NCBI GenBank assembly: GCA_023213395.1
Contig: CM041465.1
Coordinates: 73,105,741 to 73,169,740, forward strand
DNA: 64,000 nt
Direction of reading: 5' to 3'
Origin: Cycas panzhihuaensis
Lineage: Eukaryota > Cycadophyta
In this document: in pieces, positions 1 to 11,232 of the stretch
Layout of the letters: every line of letters starts with the position of its first letter
Position numbering within the stretch: the first letter of the stretch is position 1
Made by a program: the position numbers and the translations under genes
Notes under the pieces: generated by a model
What the model was told of the DNA's origin: nothing
The model's database searches: none
What the model saw: the letters and a program-made list of their open reading frames with translations, nothing else

Positions 1-1376
1 TTTGAAATGTCTTCTGATGTAAGACCAGATGCTTTGTCGATAGGAATTTCTTGAGAGATAACTTGAGGTGTATCATTAATTAACCTGATTCGATCTACTT
101 CTACCTCTTTTCAATTGAATATGTCATCTCTACTTATATAGATCTTGTTGGCTTTTGGATCTATGCATTTGTATGCTTTTGAATTCTTGTTGTAACCAAT
201 CATGATACACTCAAGACTTTTTGCGCCAAGTTTTGTTCTTTTCTTGTCTGGGATATGGACAAATGCTTGACATCCAAATACCTTCAAATAACTTACATCT
301 AGTTCTCTCCTTGTCCAGGCTTCTTCTGGGGTAAGAAAATTTAGTGCCTTTGTTGGTCTTCTATTCAACAGATAACAGGTTGTGTTTACTGCTTCAGCCC
401 AATAAGATTTAGGGACCCCTTTTGATGAACCATGCATTGTTCCATTTCCATAATGTCCCTGTATTTCCTTTCTGCAACCCCATTAGATTGAGAAGTATAT
501 GGGGTTGTGAATTGTCTACGAATTCCATTTACTTTACAATAGTTCAGGAATTCCTTTGAGATATATTCTCCTCCACCATCAGATCTTATGCATTTAATCC
601 TTTCCCCAGATTCTAGTTCTACTTCAGCTTTGAATTATTTAAAGCTGTCAACTACTTTTAATTTGTTTTGGAGGAAGTAGACCCATATTTTTCTAGTCAG
701 ATCATCAATGAATGTAAGAAAATATCTACAACCATTAATTGAATGTGGAGTGAGGGGTCCACATATGTCAGTGTGTATTAATTCTAACTTCTTTTGAGCT
801 CGCCATTCAGTTTCTTTAAAAGGTAGCCTATGTTGTTTTCCAGATTGACAACTCTTACAAACAAAGTTATCTGATGTGATAGAAGGAAAACCATCAACCA
901 ACCCTCCCTTCTTCATTGACTTTAGTTTTTCTATGGGGAGGTGTCCATACTTCAAGTGCCACAGTTTGTCACTCATTAAGATTTGCAGTTGTACAAGCTT
1001 TTACATCAGAGAGCATAGGATAGGAAAGCAACGTATATAGGTCATTACTTTGTACCCCCTTTGCGATTACAATGCCATTATCCTTCATGCCAAGGATGTA
1101 ACAAAACCCTTTTTCATCAAAGACAATCCTTAGCTTTTTCTTGCTAAGTTGAGAAACAGAAAGAAGATTCATCTTGAGGTTAAGGACCAAAAGTACATTT
1201 CCAATCTTCTTGATGTTGCCTTGCAATTTGACAGATATTGTTCCTACTCCCTTTATATTAAGGGGGATGTATATGGCCAGAGTGTCTCGAACCAGTCTTC
1301 TCTGTCAATCATGTGTTTGGATGCTCTTGAATCAATGTACCATATATCTTTGTCCTAGAAACCTGTAGTGAGAGTA
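1..1376 (-). pseudogene. Element A pol: protease and integrase (partial, broken)
   Basis: The copia polyprotein continues after gag. A protease motif reads WYIDSRASKHM near 1320-1345. The catalytic D-S/T-G triad has Gly changed to Arg, so the protease is probably dead. The gag-pre-integrase zinc-binding part (LWHLKYGH... then CKSC) begins near 970. The integrase core follows, with Asp in HTDICGPL, Asp in FIDDLTRK and Glu in DGGGEY. Stops and a frameshift near 435-500 break the frame, which then resumes with the integrase C-terminal part (VFGCQAFVHIPDKK; KIYISRDDIFN) at 111-437. RT and RNase H are outside the window. Domain identity is secure and function is lost. Confidence 0.88.
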
Positions 1377-1489
1377 ACAATGAAAGCAGTTTCTTCTTTC
1401 TCGTCTTCATCTGGTTGCTCCTTACTGTAGTTTCTAACTAGATGTTTCCCTCTCTAAATGTCTGCTCTCCTTTGTGGACACTGATATGA

Positions 1490-2320
1490 TTAGTGTCCTG
1501 GTTGTCCACAATGATAACACAGATCAAAAGCTTTACATGAACTTGCAAAATGACATGTCTTACCACAATTGTAGCATACTCTTAGTGCAGTAATGCGTCT
1601 TCGACCTCTGATATCTTGCCATCTACCTCGTGAAGAAGCCCTTACTTTCAGAGTTCGTCCTCTTCCTTTGCTTCGCCCTCTTGGCCCAAGATTTAGCCTA
1701 GAAATGAATGCATCTTCTAGTCCTTCAAACTCTTCATATCTCTTATTGCTCTGTTCTTGTCTTAGCAACAATCCAATTGACGTATCCAAGGTCATTGTTG
1801 CAATCTGGTCATTGTCGGTTATTGTGTTTATGGTTATATCAAAGGACTTAGGCAATTTGTTGGCTATCATTTCTACTAACTTAGGATCTATGATGGTTGC
1901 ACTTCCACTTGAAAGACCATTTCTCAAGGAAATAACTTTGTGAATAAATTCATTCATTGTTTTTGTCTCCTTCATGTGAAGCTTGAACAATTCTTCTTTC
2001 AAAGCAACTATTCTACCCCTATTCTTTTGCCCATATAAATTTTCAAAACACTTCCAGATGGCTGAAGTGGAATTCAAATTTTCTACATATATGAGGAGAG
2101 GATCTAATATTGAGAGTTTTAACACTATGACCCCTCCACTATCCCATTCTTCCCAACTTGTTAGGTTTATTCCTACTGTACCAAGTTTTGCTTCTTGTCC
2201 AGTTGCAATCCTCCATGCATTTTTAGCCCTTAATAATGTCTTTATTTTAATCTTCCAGACATGATAATTATTGTCTATAAGTTTGTCTGTATCAGAGAGA
2301 GCAAGAATAGAAGATGCCAT
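1490..2320 (-). pseudogene. Element A gag (276 codons to a stop inside the second zinc knuckle)
   Basis: This is a copia Gag that would form the particle and bind RNA. It starts MASSILALSDTDKLIDNNYHVWK, matching the start of the C gag. The N-terminal half has the NYHVWKIKIKTLLRAKNAW pattern typical of copia gag. An Arg-rich linker precedes a perfect CX2CX4HX4C knuckle (CYNCGKTCHFASSC). A second knuckle (CYHCGQPGH) is cut by a TAA where element C has Tyr. The downstream remainder (SYQCPQ) is still readable, so one base change ends this ORF. It lies about 690 bp downstream of the LTR, as expected for the first gene. Confidence 0.9.
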
Positions 2321-3011
2321 TTTAATTCAAAGAACTGCCTGTACAATCCCTAGGCTATACAACTGTACAAAATTTAAATGCTGCATTCTGAATGAGACCA
2401 AGAAGTAGCTTAAAAGAAAGGTATTGAGAAGGAGAACACAAATCTGAAAAAAAAATTCCAAAACAGTCCCCAATTTAGGAGATATTCAGCCTGTAAAGGA
2501 AAATGGGCCACTAGTTTTTTTCCACAAAACTACTTCAATCAAAATATTGATCTACTAAAACTCATCAAAACTAGTTATAATCTGGTCGTATGACCCGTGC
2601 AAAGAATTTCGGACTAATTCCCAAGGAAATATGAGAGAAAATATAAAAAAATATGTACCTCCTTCTCTAAACCCGCGCACTTGTAAACATGGGTAGAACA
2701 GCCTAAAGATGACCTTGGATGAGTTCGATGTAGAAGAGAATATCGATGAGGAAGATGAGGTCTAGATTCTGACCAAATTTCGTTTCAATCTGAGAATTTT
2801 AACCTTTCTTGTTCGTACAATTGTACGATTCTGTTCATTGACTCTGTACACCTTGTGGAGATGCTTTCCTCCTTCACTTGATTCTTCTTTCTAATAGTCT
2901 TCAAACTATTTTGGCTTCTTCTTCTCAGACAAACTTATTGTCTTGTCCTTGACTAGATGCTTCCCTTCATAGGCTCAAAGACGACCCTCTCTCAACCTGG
3001 CAGGACGACCT

Positions 3012-3023
3012 GCTCTGATACCA
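3012..3023 (-). other. Primer binding site of element A
   Basis: On the minus strand this reads TGGTATCAGAGC, directly against the LTR end. It matches the complement of the plant initiator Met-tRNA 3' end usual for copia elements. The leader between here and gag (2321-3011) has no ORF I can support. Confidence 0.9.
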
Positions 3024-3239
3024 TGTCAGAAAATGACCCAGAGATGGAAGATAAATGATTGATTGATTATTAAGGAGAGAACTCCTGAATATATATAATT
3101 AGGGTTTGTAACCCCCAAGAAACAAACTGTAACCGTAGCATGAAAAAGCGACATTTCTCAGACGTACATTTATAAGTTACATTATTGAGGGGTCTATTGC
3201 CCCTTTAGTCTTCCTAGGATAAAACATTACATTCTAACA
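3024..3239 (-). repeat. 5' LTR of element A (216 bp)
   Basis: It is bounded by TG...CA (TGTCAGAAAATG at one end, ACATTCTAACA at the other, on the plus strand). The primer site abuts its internal end. An AT-rich ATATATATAATTAG stretch inside could serve as the TATA region on the minus strand. Its outer end resembles the LTR starts of C and L (TGTTAGAA/TGTTGAAA, then ATGTT..TATC). The second LTR is not in the window. Confidence 0.85.
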
Positions 3240-3549
3240 TTTTCCACCTTCACAAAGTTTTGACAAGCATACTGAGGATCTTACTCCCCTTAATGATAGT
3301 ATGATCACTAATGTGCTACCTATGGTGCAAGATCAATTACTAGATGATAAAATGGACCCTCTTCCTGCTCAAAGTGAAATTTTGGATGATGATGTGAACC
3401 TTCTCCCTTCTAAAATCTATAGTCTTGGCATGATTGAGCAAAACATTCATAATCCTAGCATACTCGACCAGAATCAAAGTCATCACATACAATTCAAAAG
3501 TGAAAATATGATTCACCATAAGAAGAAGTCCCCATTACATGTCATATAG
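3240..3549 (+). pseudogene. Orphan ORF fragment truncated by the LTR of element A
   Basis: A frame open from the LTR junction to a TAG at 3547-3549 encodes about 102 residues. The first Met is at 3301. The protein is acidic and polar with no transmembrane segment or metal-binding motif. Its end is basic (HHKKKSPLHVI). A second short open stretch follows in the same frame (HLGPYIYEIVLY). I do not recognise the family. Because the frame is open right up to the insertion point, the upstream part was probably displaced by element A and lies beyond the left edge. It could be the tail of another retrotransposon polyprotein or chance coding. Confidence 0.35.
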
Positions 3550-3617
3550 GAGCATTTGGGTCCCTACATTTACGAGATTGTACTTTATGTAGTGAGCCTA
3601 ATTAATATATAATTAGG

Positions 3618-3699
3618 CATCAATGAGAAATAATAAAGAGTGGTGTCTATTAATGATAAGTCATGCCCCTTCACCACCCTTCATTATTACTCATTAATG
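3618..3699. repeat. Imperfect 28-bp inverted repeat (hairpin)
   Basis: Arms at 3618-3645 and 3672-3699 pair at 24 of 28 positions around a 26-base loop. Just upstream, 3597-3617 holds another small stem (CCTAATTA / TAATTAGG, loop ATATA). The rest of the stretch 3550-3895, between the orphan ORF and element E, shows nothing else I recognise. Confidence 0.6.
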
Positions 3700-3900
3700 T
3701 ACATATAGGACCACATATTTTTATGCAAGTAACTGACCAAATGGGTCGTACCCTCTTGACTCACAAACTGAGTAGACAGGAGTTGTACACGACCTATATC
3801 ACGTCTCACCAATAAACTGTGTAGTAACAATTTCTACATGTCAACACAAGGATAATAGGACCACTTTAGACATCCTAGCAACAACAAAAGGTGGTCATAT

Positions 3901-4247
3901 TGTTAAGTGTGGTAGTTGTTTGTTAAACCACTTGTTAATATTTAATGTGGTGGTTTAATTAATGTGATTAACAAAATGGTGTGAGTTATGCGGAAGGTCA
4001 CAACCCTTGTCGGTTGACACCTCTTGGAAGGATTATAAATATCCTAGAGCCCTTGTATATTTATATCAACCAAGTGGTAATCAATGTGATCGATAGATCT
4101 TTGTGGTGGGTTTTTTCCCAAAAAGGTTTTCCACGTAGATCCTATGTACTGTTCAATTGTTTTCTATGTTTAGCTTGTTTGCTTGCTATGTATGGTAAAA
4201 AATTCTACGGATGTAAACACGTATGTGTTCATTCATGTCTTTTAACA
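3901..4247 (+). repeat. 5' LTR of element E (347 bp)
   Basis: It starts TGTTAAGTGTGG and ends TTTTAACA. A TATA-like TATAAATA lies at about 4034-4041, so transcription would start shortly after. The 3' copy at 9583-9886 is shorter, lacking about 35 bp near its start as well as smaller gaps. Confidence 0.93.
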
Positions 4248-5580
4248 TGGTATTAGAGTTGTAGGGTCCTATATAGTTGAGGCCAAAGTTGGGCAAAGTG
4301 ATGAGATTGTTGGTTGTCAAGTGATGTCGTCAAATCCCAAGAATTTCTTGAAGGCTTATCTTCTCCATCAACTTGCAGGAGCAAGCACAATGATCAATGG
4401 TAATTGAGGTGGTGAAATTCACCTATCAACAAGGTTACTGTGCTATTGGAGTCAAAATTTAGATGTGCAAGCCATTTTCGTGGAGTGAGTTGGCTCCTTC
4501 GGGGTCACCCGAAGTTAGTTGGTGAATCGAGGCACTGTTTGAGGCCGACGGAGCATGTTCTAATGGAGATTTAGTAGTAGTGAGGACAATCATGCGTCAT
4601 ACAAGTAAGTTAGCTCTTTTCTTAACAAAGCACCACTGTGTTTAACATTGAAAATTACCATTATACATCAAAGAAGTCAAATATCTTACATGAGGGCGAG
4701 ATTACATCCTGTCAAGGTGGTTTTCTATCCTTAATAAGATTGTTGGGCAATATTTGTGGCTATATCAGAATTCCTTGGTGTTGTATGGCTGAATGTTGAA
4801 TGTGGGCGACTTTTTGCAAGTATGCGGCCATTCCTTTTGCATCGATGATTGAGATTGTTAACTGGAATGGGATCAAGAGCCTGTAATATGATGGCTAGAC
4901 TACATTAGGTCTAAATTTACTAGCCGTATGACATTGTGGAGTTTGTTGGAGCTTGGTGGACCTGCACTCGTCATCTGGCAACCACATCTTCTGTAGACAT
5001 TATGTTGACTTCAAAGATATCAAACAAGAGTTGTTTGATATATTTCAATTGTGTTTAACCTTAGTCGATGTAAATCACATGTTGAATATTGTTTTTAAGC
5101 ATGTGCGTTAAGTCATAAGGTGTGCGGCTTTTATAAACAGTCGCAACTTTCGAGAATGTGCCTTTTGGCATATTCTACATAAAGTAACTTTATAAAAAGC
5201 CTTGTATAGCATTGAGTTTTCATATAGTTGATATTTGGAGTCTTGTGAAGTCATTTGAAGATCATTTTGGAGCCATTCTTTATTTAGATCTGACTTGGAG
5301 GACCATACACCCACTGTTGTTTGATGTTCTCTTTCAAATGAAGCATATTCTAAGGATTTTTAAGTCGTTATTGAGCCTTTTCTTGAGCATTTTCAAAACG
5401 TTTTTGAAGCTTGTTGGTAAGGGGTGGGCAGTGGGTGGTTTTGGCTTGCATAACCATTATTCAGTACACACCAGTGAGTGTGCCTGAGAAGGAGGTGATC
5501 ACAGTGAAGTGGTATTCTTCAAAAGACTATAAGTGTAGTAGTTTGGTGATATTAACTCATTTTGAAGCCTATTTCTCGAG
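4248..5580 (+). other. Primer binding site and leader of element E
   Basis: The primer site TGGTATTAGAGTT starts right after the LTR and is a mutated form of TGGTATCAGAGCC. The remaining 1.3 kb to the gag start has no ORF I can support. Parts resemble the leaders of D and B, for example the stretch just after the primer site with GTAGGGTCCTA. Confidence 0.75.
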
Positions 5581-8500
5581 ATGGATCATTTGATGCCCAA
5601 AGTTATCTTTAATGGCTATAACTTAGGCAAGTGGAAGGCTAACATGGAGTTAATACTAATGGTGAATCAATTCTAGGTAACTAAGACGAAAGTGGACACG
5701 ATCCCCCTTGACCATAAAGAACATGTACGACTTTAAGAGAAGCAATTTATGGCCATCGGATTGTTGAAATTGTCACTGGCACCAAACCAAAAGGCATTGG
5801 TTCATAACCTAGATCAGCGAGACGAAATCTCGGCAAAGTTTTGTGAAACTTTTGAGAAGAAGAAGACGAATAGATGTTTGGCTTTAATGTTGTAGCTTCT
5901 CAATTCTATAGTAGAAAATGAGACCAACATAAGTGCTTACCTAAATAAAGTCCCTAACTTGAAGAACAAACTAAAAGAGTTGAAGGCAAATTTGATTGAC
6001 GATGCGCTATTGTTTGCGATAATCATGTCAAAATTGCCAATTGCTTTTGCCACTTTCTAGACCATCTATGGCAGAGATGAAGTGATGGACGGAGAGACGT
6101 TTGATGGCATAAATAATCTTATTCTAGTAGAGGATGCCAAGACGCAGAGGAGGGAGATCGTTCAGGAGGAGAAGTTCACACAAAGGTCTGAGAAAGAGTC
6201 TCGGGAGAAGAAGAAATTCATAGGAAAATATCACTACTGCAAGAAGGAAGACCACAAAGAAAAGAATTGTTGGTTCAAAAGACAGGACAAATGCAAAGGT
6301 AGCCAAGATGATAAATGGAAGAGCGTAGCAGCACACTATGTCAGAATGTCAACCTTGTTAGCTGAGTCAAGTTGGAGAGACTATTGGATATTGGACTCTA
6401 GAGCGCAGAAACACATCTCTTTCCAGAAGTAAAACTTTGATGCATGGAGCGCAAATCATAGTGGTGCTGAGATTATCCTTGGAGATGCTTACATCTTATC
6501 AATCGAAGGTGTTGGTGATGTTTTCTTGGCAAGTGGTAAGTTTAAAGGGGTTTATTATGTGCCCAAGATGTAATTGAATTTACTTTCAACCTAAGAAATT
6601 TGCAAACAAGGAATGAAGGTGGAGCTTTTATAAAGATAGATGTCTGATTAAGGATCCTAAACAAAAAAATTTTATCATTGATACTGGGAAAGTAAGAGAT
6701 AAATTTTGGGTGTTTGAAAAGTTTCAATCCTAGAATAGATCTTATGCTTTAGTTGCCAGCGCTAATGATGTGAGTAAGTTGTGGCATGATCGCCTGGGTC
6801 ACCTTAGTTATAAAAGCATCGCACTACTGCAAAGGTTGAGCATGGTGGAAGGATTACCATTTATTTCATGTTTAGACAGTGTGTGTAAAGGGTGTATGTA
6901 TGGAAAGCATCATCATTATCCTTTTGCTTTGGACAATGCCTAGAGAGCCAAGGAGAAGCTTGACCTTGTGCATACAAACATGATGGGACCACTCTCAAAC
7001 CCTTCAATATCTAGAGCTTGATATACCTTAGTGTTTGTAGACAACTACACCATGAAGGCCTGGGTGTATTTCCTGGAAAACAAGTCAAAGGTGTTTGACC
7101 ACTCTCGTGATTGGGAAGCAAGTATTGAAAATAAAAACGATAAAAAGATTAAAACATTGAAGAGTGATAATGGCAAGGAATACTACAATCATGCGTTTAA
7201 TCAGTTCTGTCAAGATCATGGTATAAAATAGGAGTTTATTGTCCCATATACCCCACAACAAAATGGTGTTGTAAAGAGAAAAAACCGTACCATGATGGAG
7301 ATAGTAAGGCATATGGTGTATTCGAAAAACTTGCCATCGATGTTTTGGGTAGAAGCTATTGCTATTGTGACTGTTGTTTTTACTCTAAATAAGGTACCCA
7401 CTCAAGCAATTTGATGCATGACCCCCAAAGAGAAATAAGACCAGTCGTAAATCTATCATTGGTCATTTTAAAACATTTGGGCGCATTGGATATGCACACA
7501 TCCCAGACGAAGGATGCAAGAAGCTAGATCACAAGAGTTTGAAGTGCATATTCGTGGGGTATTCTGATCAAAACAAAGCTTACAAATTGTGGGATCTGCA
7601 AGGGAGAATAATCGTGATCAGTTGAGGTGTTAAATTTAATGAGTCATCAACATATCATGCTGAGAAATGATTAGAAGAGCCTTTGTACCCCCTACTTCCA
7701 TTTCTGAATTCAACAGTTGAAGAGGACGATGAACCAGTCGCTGGAATTCAAGAGGAAGCTAGACCAAGTGGAGACAGTAATAATGAAGAGTCGTCACATA
7801 AAAAAGTACCTATAACACTAGGTCCTTCTATACCATTATGGCCAAGGAAGACGATAGAGGATTCCATAGGGGCAATGCAAAACCTTGTTGATGACAAGAG
7901 AACAAAAAGTCAACATACCAATTAGACTCTACTGGTAGACACCAACAACTCTAGTGATCCAATTTCATGTAACGAAGCAAAGGATGATCCACGATCGAGA
8001 GCTACAATGGAGGAGTATGGTTCAATTATGAAGAATGCCACATGGGATTTGGTTCCCTTACCTCTGAAGAAGAACCTAGTTGGATGCAAGTAGGTCTATA
8101 AGACAAAGTTCTGCTCTGATGGAGAGGTGGACAAGTATAAGGCCAAGCTTGTTGCTCAAGGGTTTAAGCAAAAACAAGGAATTGATTATGAGGAGACATT
8201 TGCACCAGTCTCCAGGATAACCACAGTCTGATTGATCATTTCCTTAACAATTGCATATGGTTAGGAGTTACACCAGATGAACGTCAAGCTCGTATTTCTT
8301 AATGGAGATCTAAAGGAGGAGATTTATATGTCATAGCCTTTGGGATTCATTAAGAAAGGCCAAGAGTATCTTGTGTGCCATTTGAAGAAGTCACTCTATG
8401 GCCTGAAACAAGCACCCCATGCTTCATATAAGAAGATTGATGCCAAATTGAATAAAGAAGAATTTGTTGTTACAGATCTGGACCCAAATTTATATGTGAA

Positions 8501-9480
8501 AAGGAGTAGGACCTCAATAGTAGTTATTGTGTTGTATGTGGATGATCTACTCATCGAAGGCAATTGTAATAAGACTATTGTCAGAGTCAAGTCCAATTTA
8601 CGAGCTACCTTTGATATGACAAACCTCAGGCCACTACACTACTTCTTGGGCATTGAAGTCAAGCAAATGGAAGATCGGATCATGTTGTTGCAGACACAGT
8701 ATGTGAAGAATCTACTGGAAAAGTTCAGGATGCAAGATTATAAGCCAACTGCAACACCATATGCTAAGGGCACAAAGCTGCAAAAAGATATGGCCAAACC
8801 CTCTGTACGTGAAACATTGTATCGTCAGTTGGTAGGAAGTCTAATCTATTTAACTCATATTAAACCAGATATTGCCTATGTTGTTGGATTGGTTTCTCGA
8901 TATATGCAAAATCCTCAACAACCATATTAGGTTGCAGCAAAGCAGATTCTAAAGTGTTTGAAGGGGACAATAAATCTTGGTCTCAAATACTATTGTGGTG
9001 AAGAGATAAAGTTGTATGGCTACATTGAGGTTGATTGGGGAGGAGACTCTGTCAATCGAAAATCCATTGTTGGATACATCTTTGGTGTCTATAATGGATT
9101 TGTTTCATGGCAGTCGAAGAAGCAACAAACAGTGACATTATTTTCTTAGAGGCAGAATATCAAGGACTCAGTGTTGGTGCGAAAGAAGTTGTATGGTTGT
9201 AAAGTCTCTTGGAAGTTCTTGGACATCAAATGGCAACCTGATTATTTTTGTTGATAATCAGAGTACCATTCGCTTGTCAAAGAATCCAAAGTTCCATGAT
9301 CGTACAAAGCACATTGAAATACAACACCACTACATTCGTGAACAAATCAAGTTAGGGAAGTTGTAGGTCGACTATTAATCGAGTGAATATTAGCTTGCGA
9401 ATGTCTTCACCAAAGCGCTTACTAAAGATCAATTCACAAAGATGCATAATGGATTGGAGCTCAAAGAAGTTATCCTTAAG
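5581..9480 (+). pseudogene. Element E gag-pol remnant
   Basis: The start is ATG at 5581 (MDHLMPKVIFNGYN), aligned with the D gag start at 34706. Gag is followed by a damaged zinc knuckle near 6225-6270 (first Cys is Tyr), then protease with DSRA in place of DSGA near 6395. The gag-pre-integrase and integrase (6775-7660), RT with YVDDLL near 8540, and RNase H (to about 9480) follow. In-frame stops include 5674-5676, 5734-5736, 5893-5895, 6058-6060, 6430-6432 and 6571-6573, with frame changes later. The RT block at 8340-8930 is the longest open part. All copia domains are present in the usual order (PR-IN-RT-RH), none likely functional. Confidence 0.9.
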
Positions 9481-9582
9481 GGGGGATGTATCCACAAGGA
9501 TAAAGAAGCAGGATAGTCCCATCCTTCATGATAACTCAACTGTCGCAGGTTGCAAGTTTCCAACATTCACATTAAGGGGGGA

Positions 9583-9886
9583 TGTTGGTATGGCAGTTGT
9601 TTGTTAAACTAATGTGATTAATGAAATGGTGTGAGTTATGCAGAGGGTCATAACCCTTGTCAGTTGACACCTCTTGGAAGAATTATAAATATCTTAAAAG
9701 CCCTTGTATATTCATACTAATCAAGTGGTAATCAATGTGATCAATAGATCTTTGTGGTGGATTTTTTTTCGAAAGGGTTTCCTGTGTACTATGCAACTGT
9801 TTTCTGTGTTTATCTTTTTGCTTGTTGTGTATGGTAAAGGATTCTATGAATGTAAACATGGATGCGTTCATTCATGTTTCTTAACA
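9583..9886 (+). repeat. 3' LTR of element E (304 bp) with polypurine tract
   Basis: It begins TGTTGGTATGGCAG directly after the polypurine tract ACATTAAGGGGGGA (about 9569-9582) and ends TTAACA. It is homologous to 3901-4247. The same tract, CACATTAAGGGGGGA, occurs in D and, on the minus strand, in B. Confidence 0.93.
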
Positions 9887-10149
9887 CATATGAGTTTACT
9901 GAAGTCTCCTTGTGCTTTGAGGACAAGCATTTTGAAAGAGGACAGACTTATTGCAAGCCTTGCAACCACATTAGTAATATTTAATATGTATTAATTAGTA
10001 ATAAATTTGACCTATCATATGCGATTCTTCATTTATATTTATATGCCCCTGAAATCTTGCAAAGACATCAAATTTATTATTCAATATAATATATCCAAAT
10101 TTTGATAAAAGAATTCCCATTTATAACTTACTTTTCGGGCAGTGGAAGT

Positions 10150-11232
10150 TGGATCCACTATATACATTGTCTTAAATTGATTGGATCTATGGTTGACCAT
10201 ATTTAACAGCTCAGGGGCATCGCAAATCAATTGAGTGCCATTGAAGATACCATCATCAACAGGGAGTTGATTATCTCAGTGCTGAAAGTGTGCCCATGGC
10301 ATATAAAAGCTTTGTCAAAAGTTTTATGATGACAGACAAACTAAGCACCATCCGCTTTAATGATTTGGAGGGTTTGTTGCTACAACGAAGAACTACTTCC
10401 ATATCATGATGGAGGTGAATCTTTGGGTGCATTTGTAGCAAAATTTAAAGGAAAGAAGCCCTTCATCTCGAAGAAAATGAATGTCTCCAAAGAACAAAAT
10501 GTTCAAAAGGAGAGTCCTAAGAATTAGGACAAATCAAAGTTATGTTATTATTACGACAAACTCAAACACTTCAAGAATAATTGCAAAAAAGATGCAATTT
10601 GATTAGCAAAATCAAAATGATTAGTAGAATCAAGAAAGGAGAAAGTAGCAATCAGGCCACCACCATGGTCAATCGTCAAATAGAAGTGAAAAGGGCAAGA
10701 AACTCTTTCTTACAACATATTAGACCAATAATAACTCTAATGATGTGTGGTATATTGACTCAAGTGCAACCAAATCAATGACAAGTTGATCAAATGCTTT
10801 AGACACATGGGAAACAATGGGTCAAATGATGACACCTGGTGACAATACAGTGCTAACAATTGAAGGAATTGGAGAGGTTCCGATCATTACACCTAACAAT
10901 GACAATTACTACATTGAAAATGTACTATATGTACCGAGTTTGAAGAATAACTTGATCTCTGTTAATGAGATTGAGAGTAATAGCATGATTGTTCTCTTTT
11001 AGCAGGGCAAATGTATTATCAAAGATCGTAAAAGGAAAGTTGTAGCTATAGGTGTCAAGGAGGATGCACTCTATAGGCTCAAGGGTAAATCTATAAACCA
11101 AAGAGCCCTCACTATAGATGTAACATAGAAAAATCAGTTATGGCATGAAAAGATGGGACATTTGCATTATTCTTGTCTTCAATCAATGTTTATATTAAAC
11201 ATGGTATATGGTTTTCCTAAGCTTCCAATTTA
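10150..11232 (+). pseudogene. Element F: copia gag-protease-integrase N-terminal remnant
   Basis: This is a truncated copia coding region with no LTRs found. Weak gag similarity comes first (LRGIANQLSAIEDTI near 10210-10260). A degenerate zinc knuckle follows near 10540-10580 (CYYYDKLKHFKNNC, second Cys lost), then a protease core near 10755-10990 (YIDSSATKSMTS, later VLYVPSLKNNLISV). The start of the gag-pre-integrase (LWHEKMGHLHYSCLQSM) ends near 11230. Stops and shifts are frequent. It differs from families A/C/L and B/D/E/M. The 250 bp between E and this fragment show nothing I recognise. Confidence 0.75.

Larger units (their letters stand above)
1..3239 (-). mobile_element. Element A: Ty1/copia retrotransposon, 5' part only
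   Basis: Reading right to left, this shows a 5' LTR, primer site, leader of about 690 bp, gag, protease and integrase. RT, RNase H and the 3' LTR lie beyond the left edge. The gag start, zinc knuckles and integrase resemble element C (12906-18124), so the two belong to one copia group. The LTR abuts an ORF that stays open up to the junction (3240-3549), which suggests insertion into older coding-like sequence. The target duplication cannot be tested because the other end is missing. The coding region is broken, so the copy is not autonomous. Confidence 0.92.
3901..9886 (+). mobile_element. Element E: full-length but decayed Ty1/copia element
   Basis: It is complete from LTR to LTR, flanked by an exact 5-bp target duplication CATAT (3896-3900 and 9887-9891). 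Order: 5' LTR, primer site, leader of 1.3 kb, gag-pol remnant, polypurine tract, 3' LTR. LTRs, leader and proteins are closest to D, B and M. It has many in-frame stops and frameshifts, and its two LTRs differ by substitutions and deletions, so it is an old insertion. Confidence 0.95.

Noticed and set aside
1593-2264. Plus-strand ORFs opposite the gag of element A
   Set aside because: They are antisense shadows of a gag with clear zinc knuckles.
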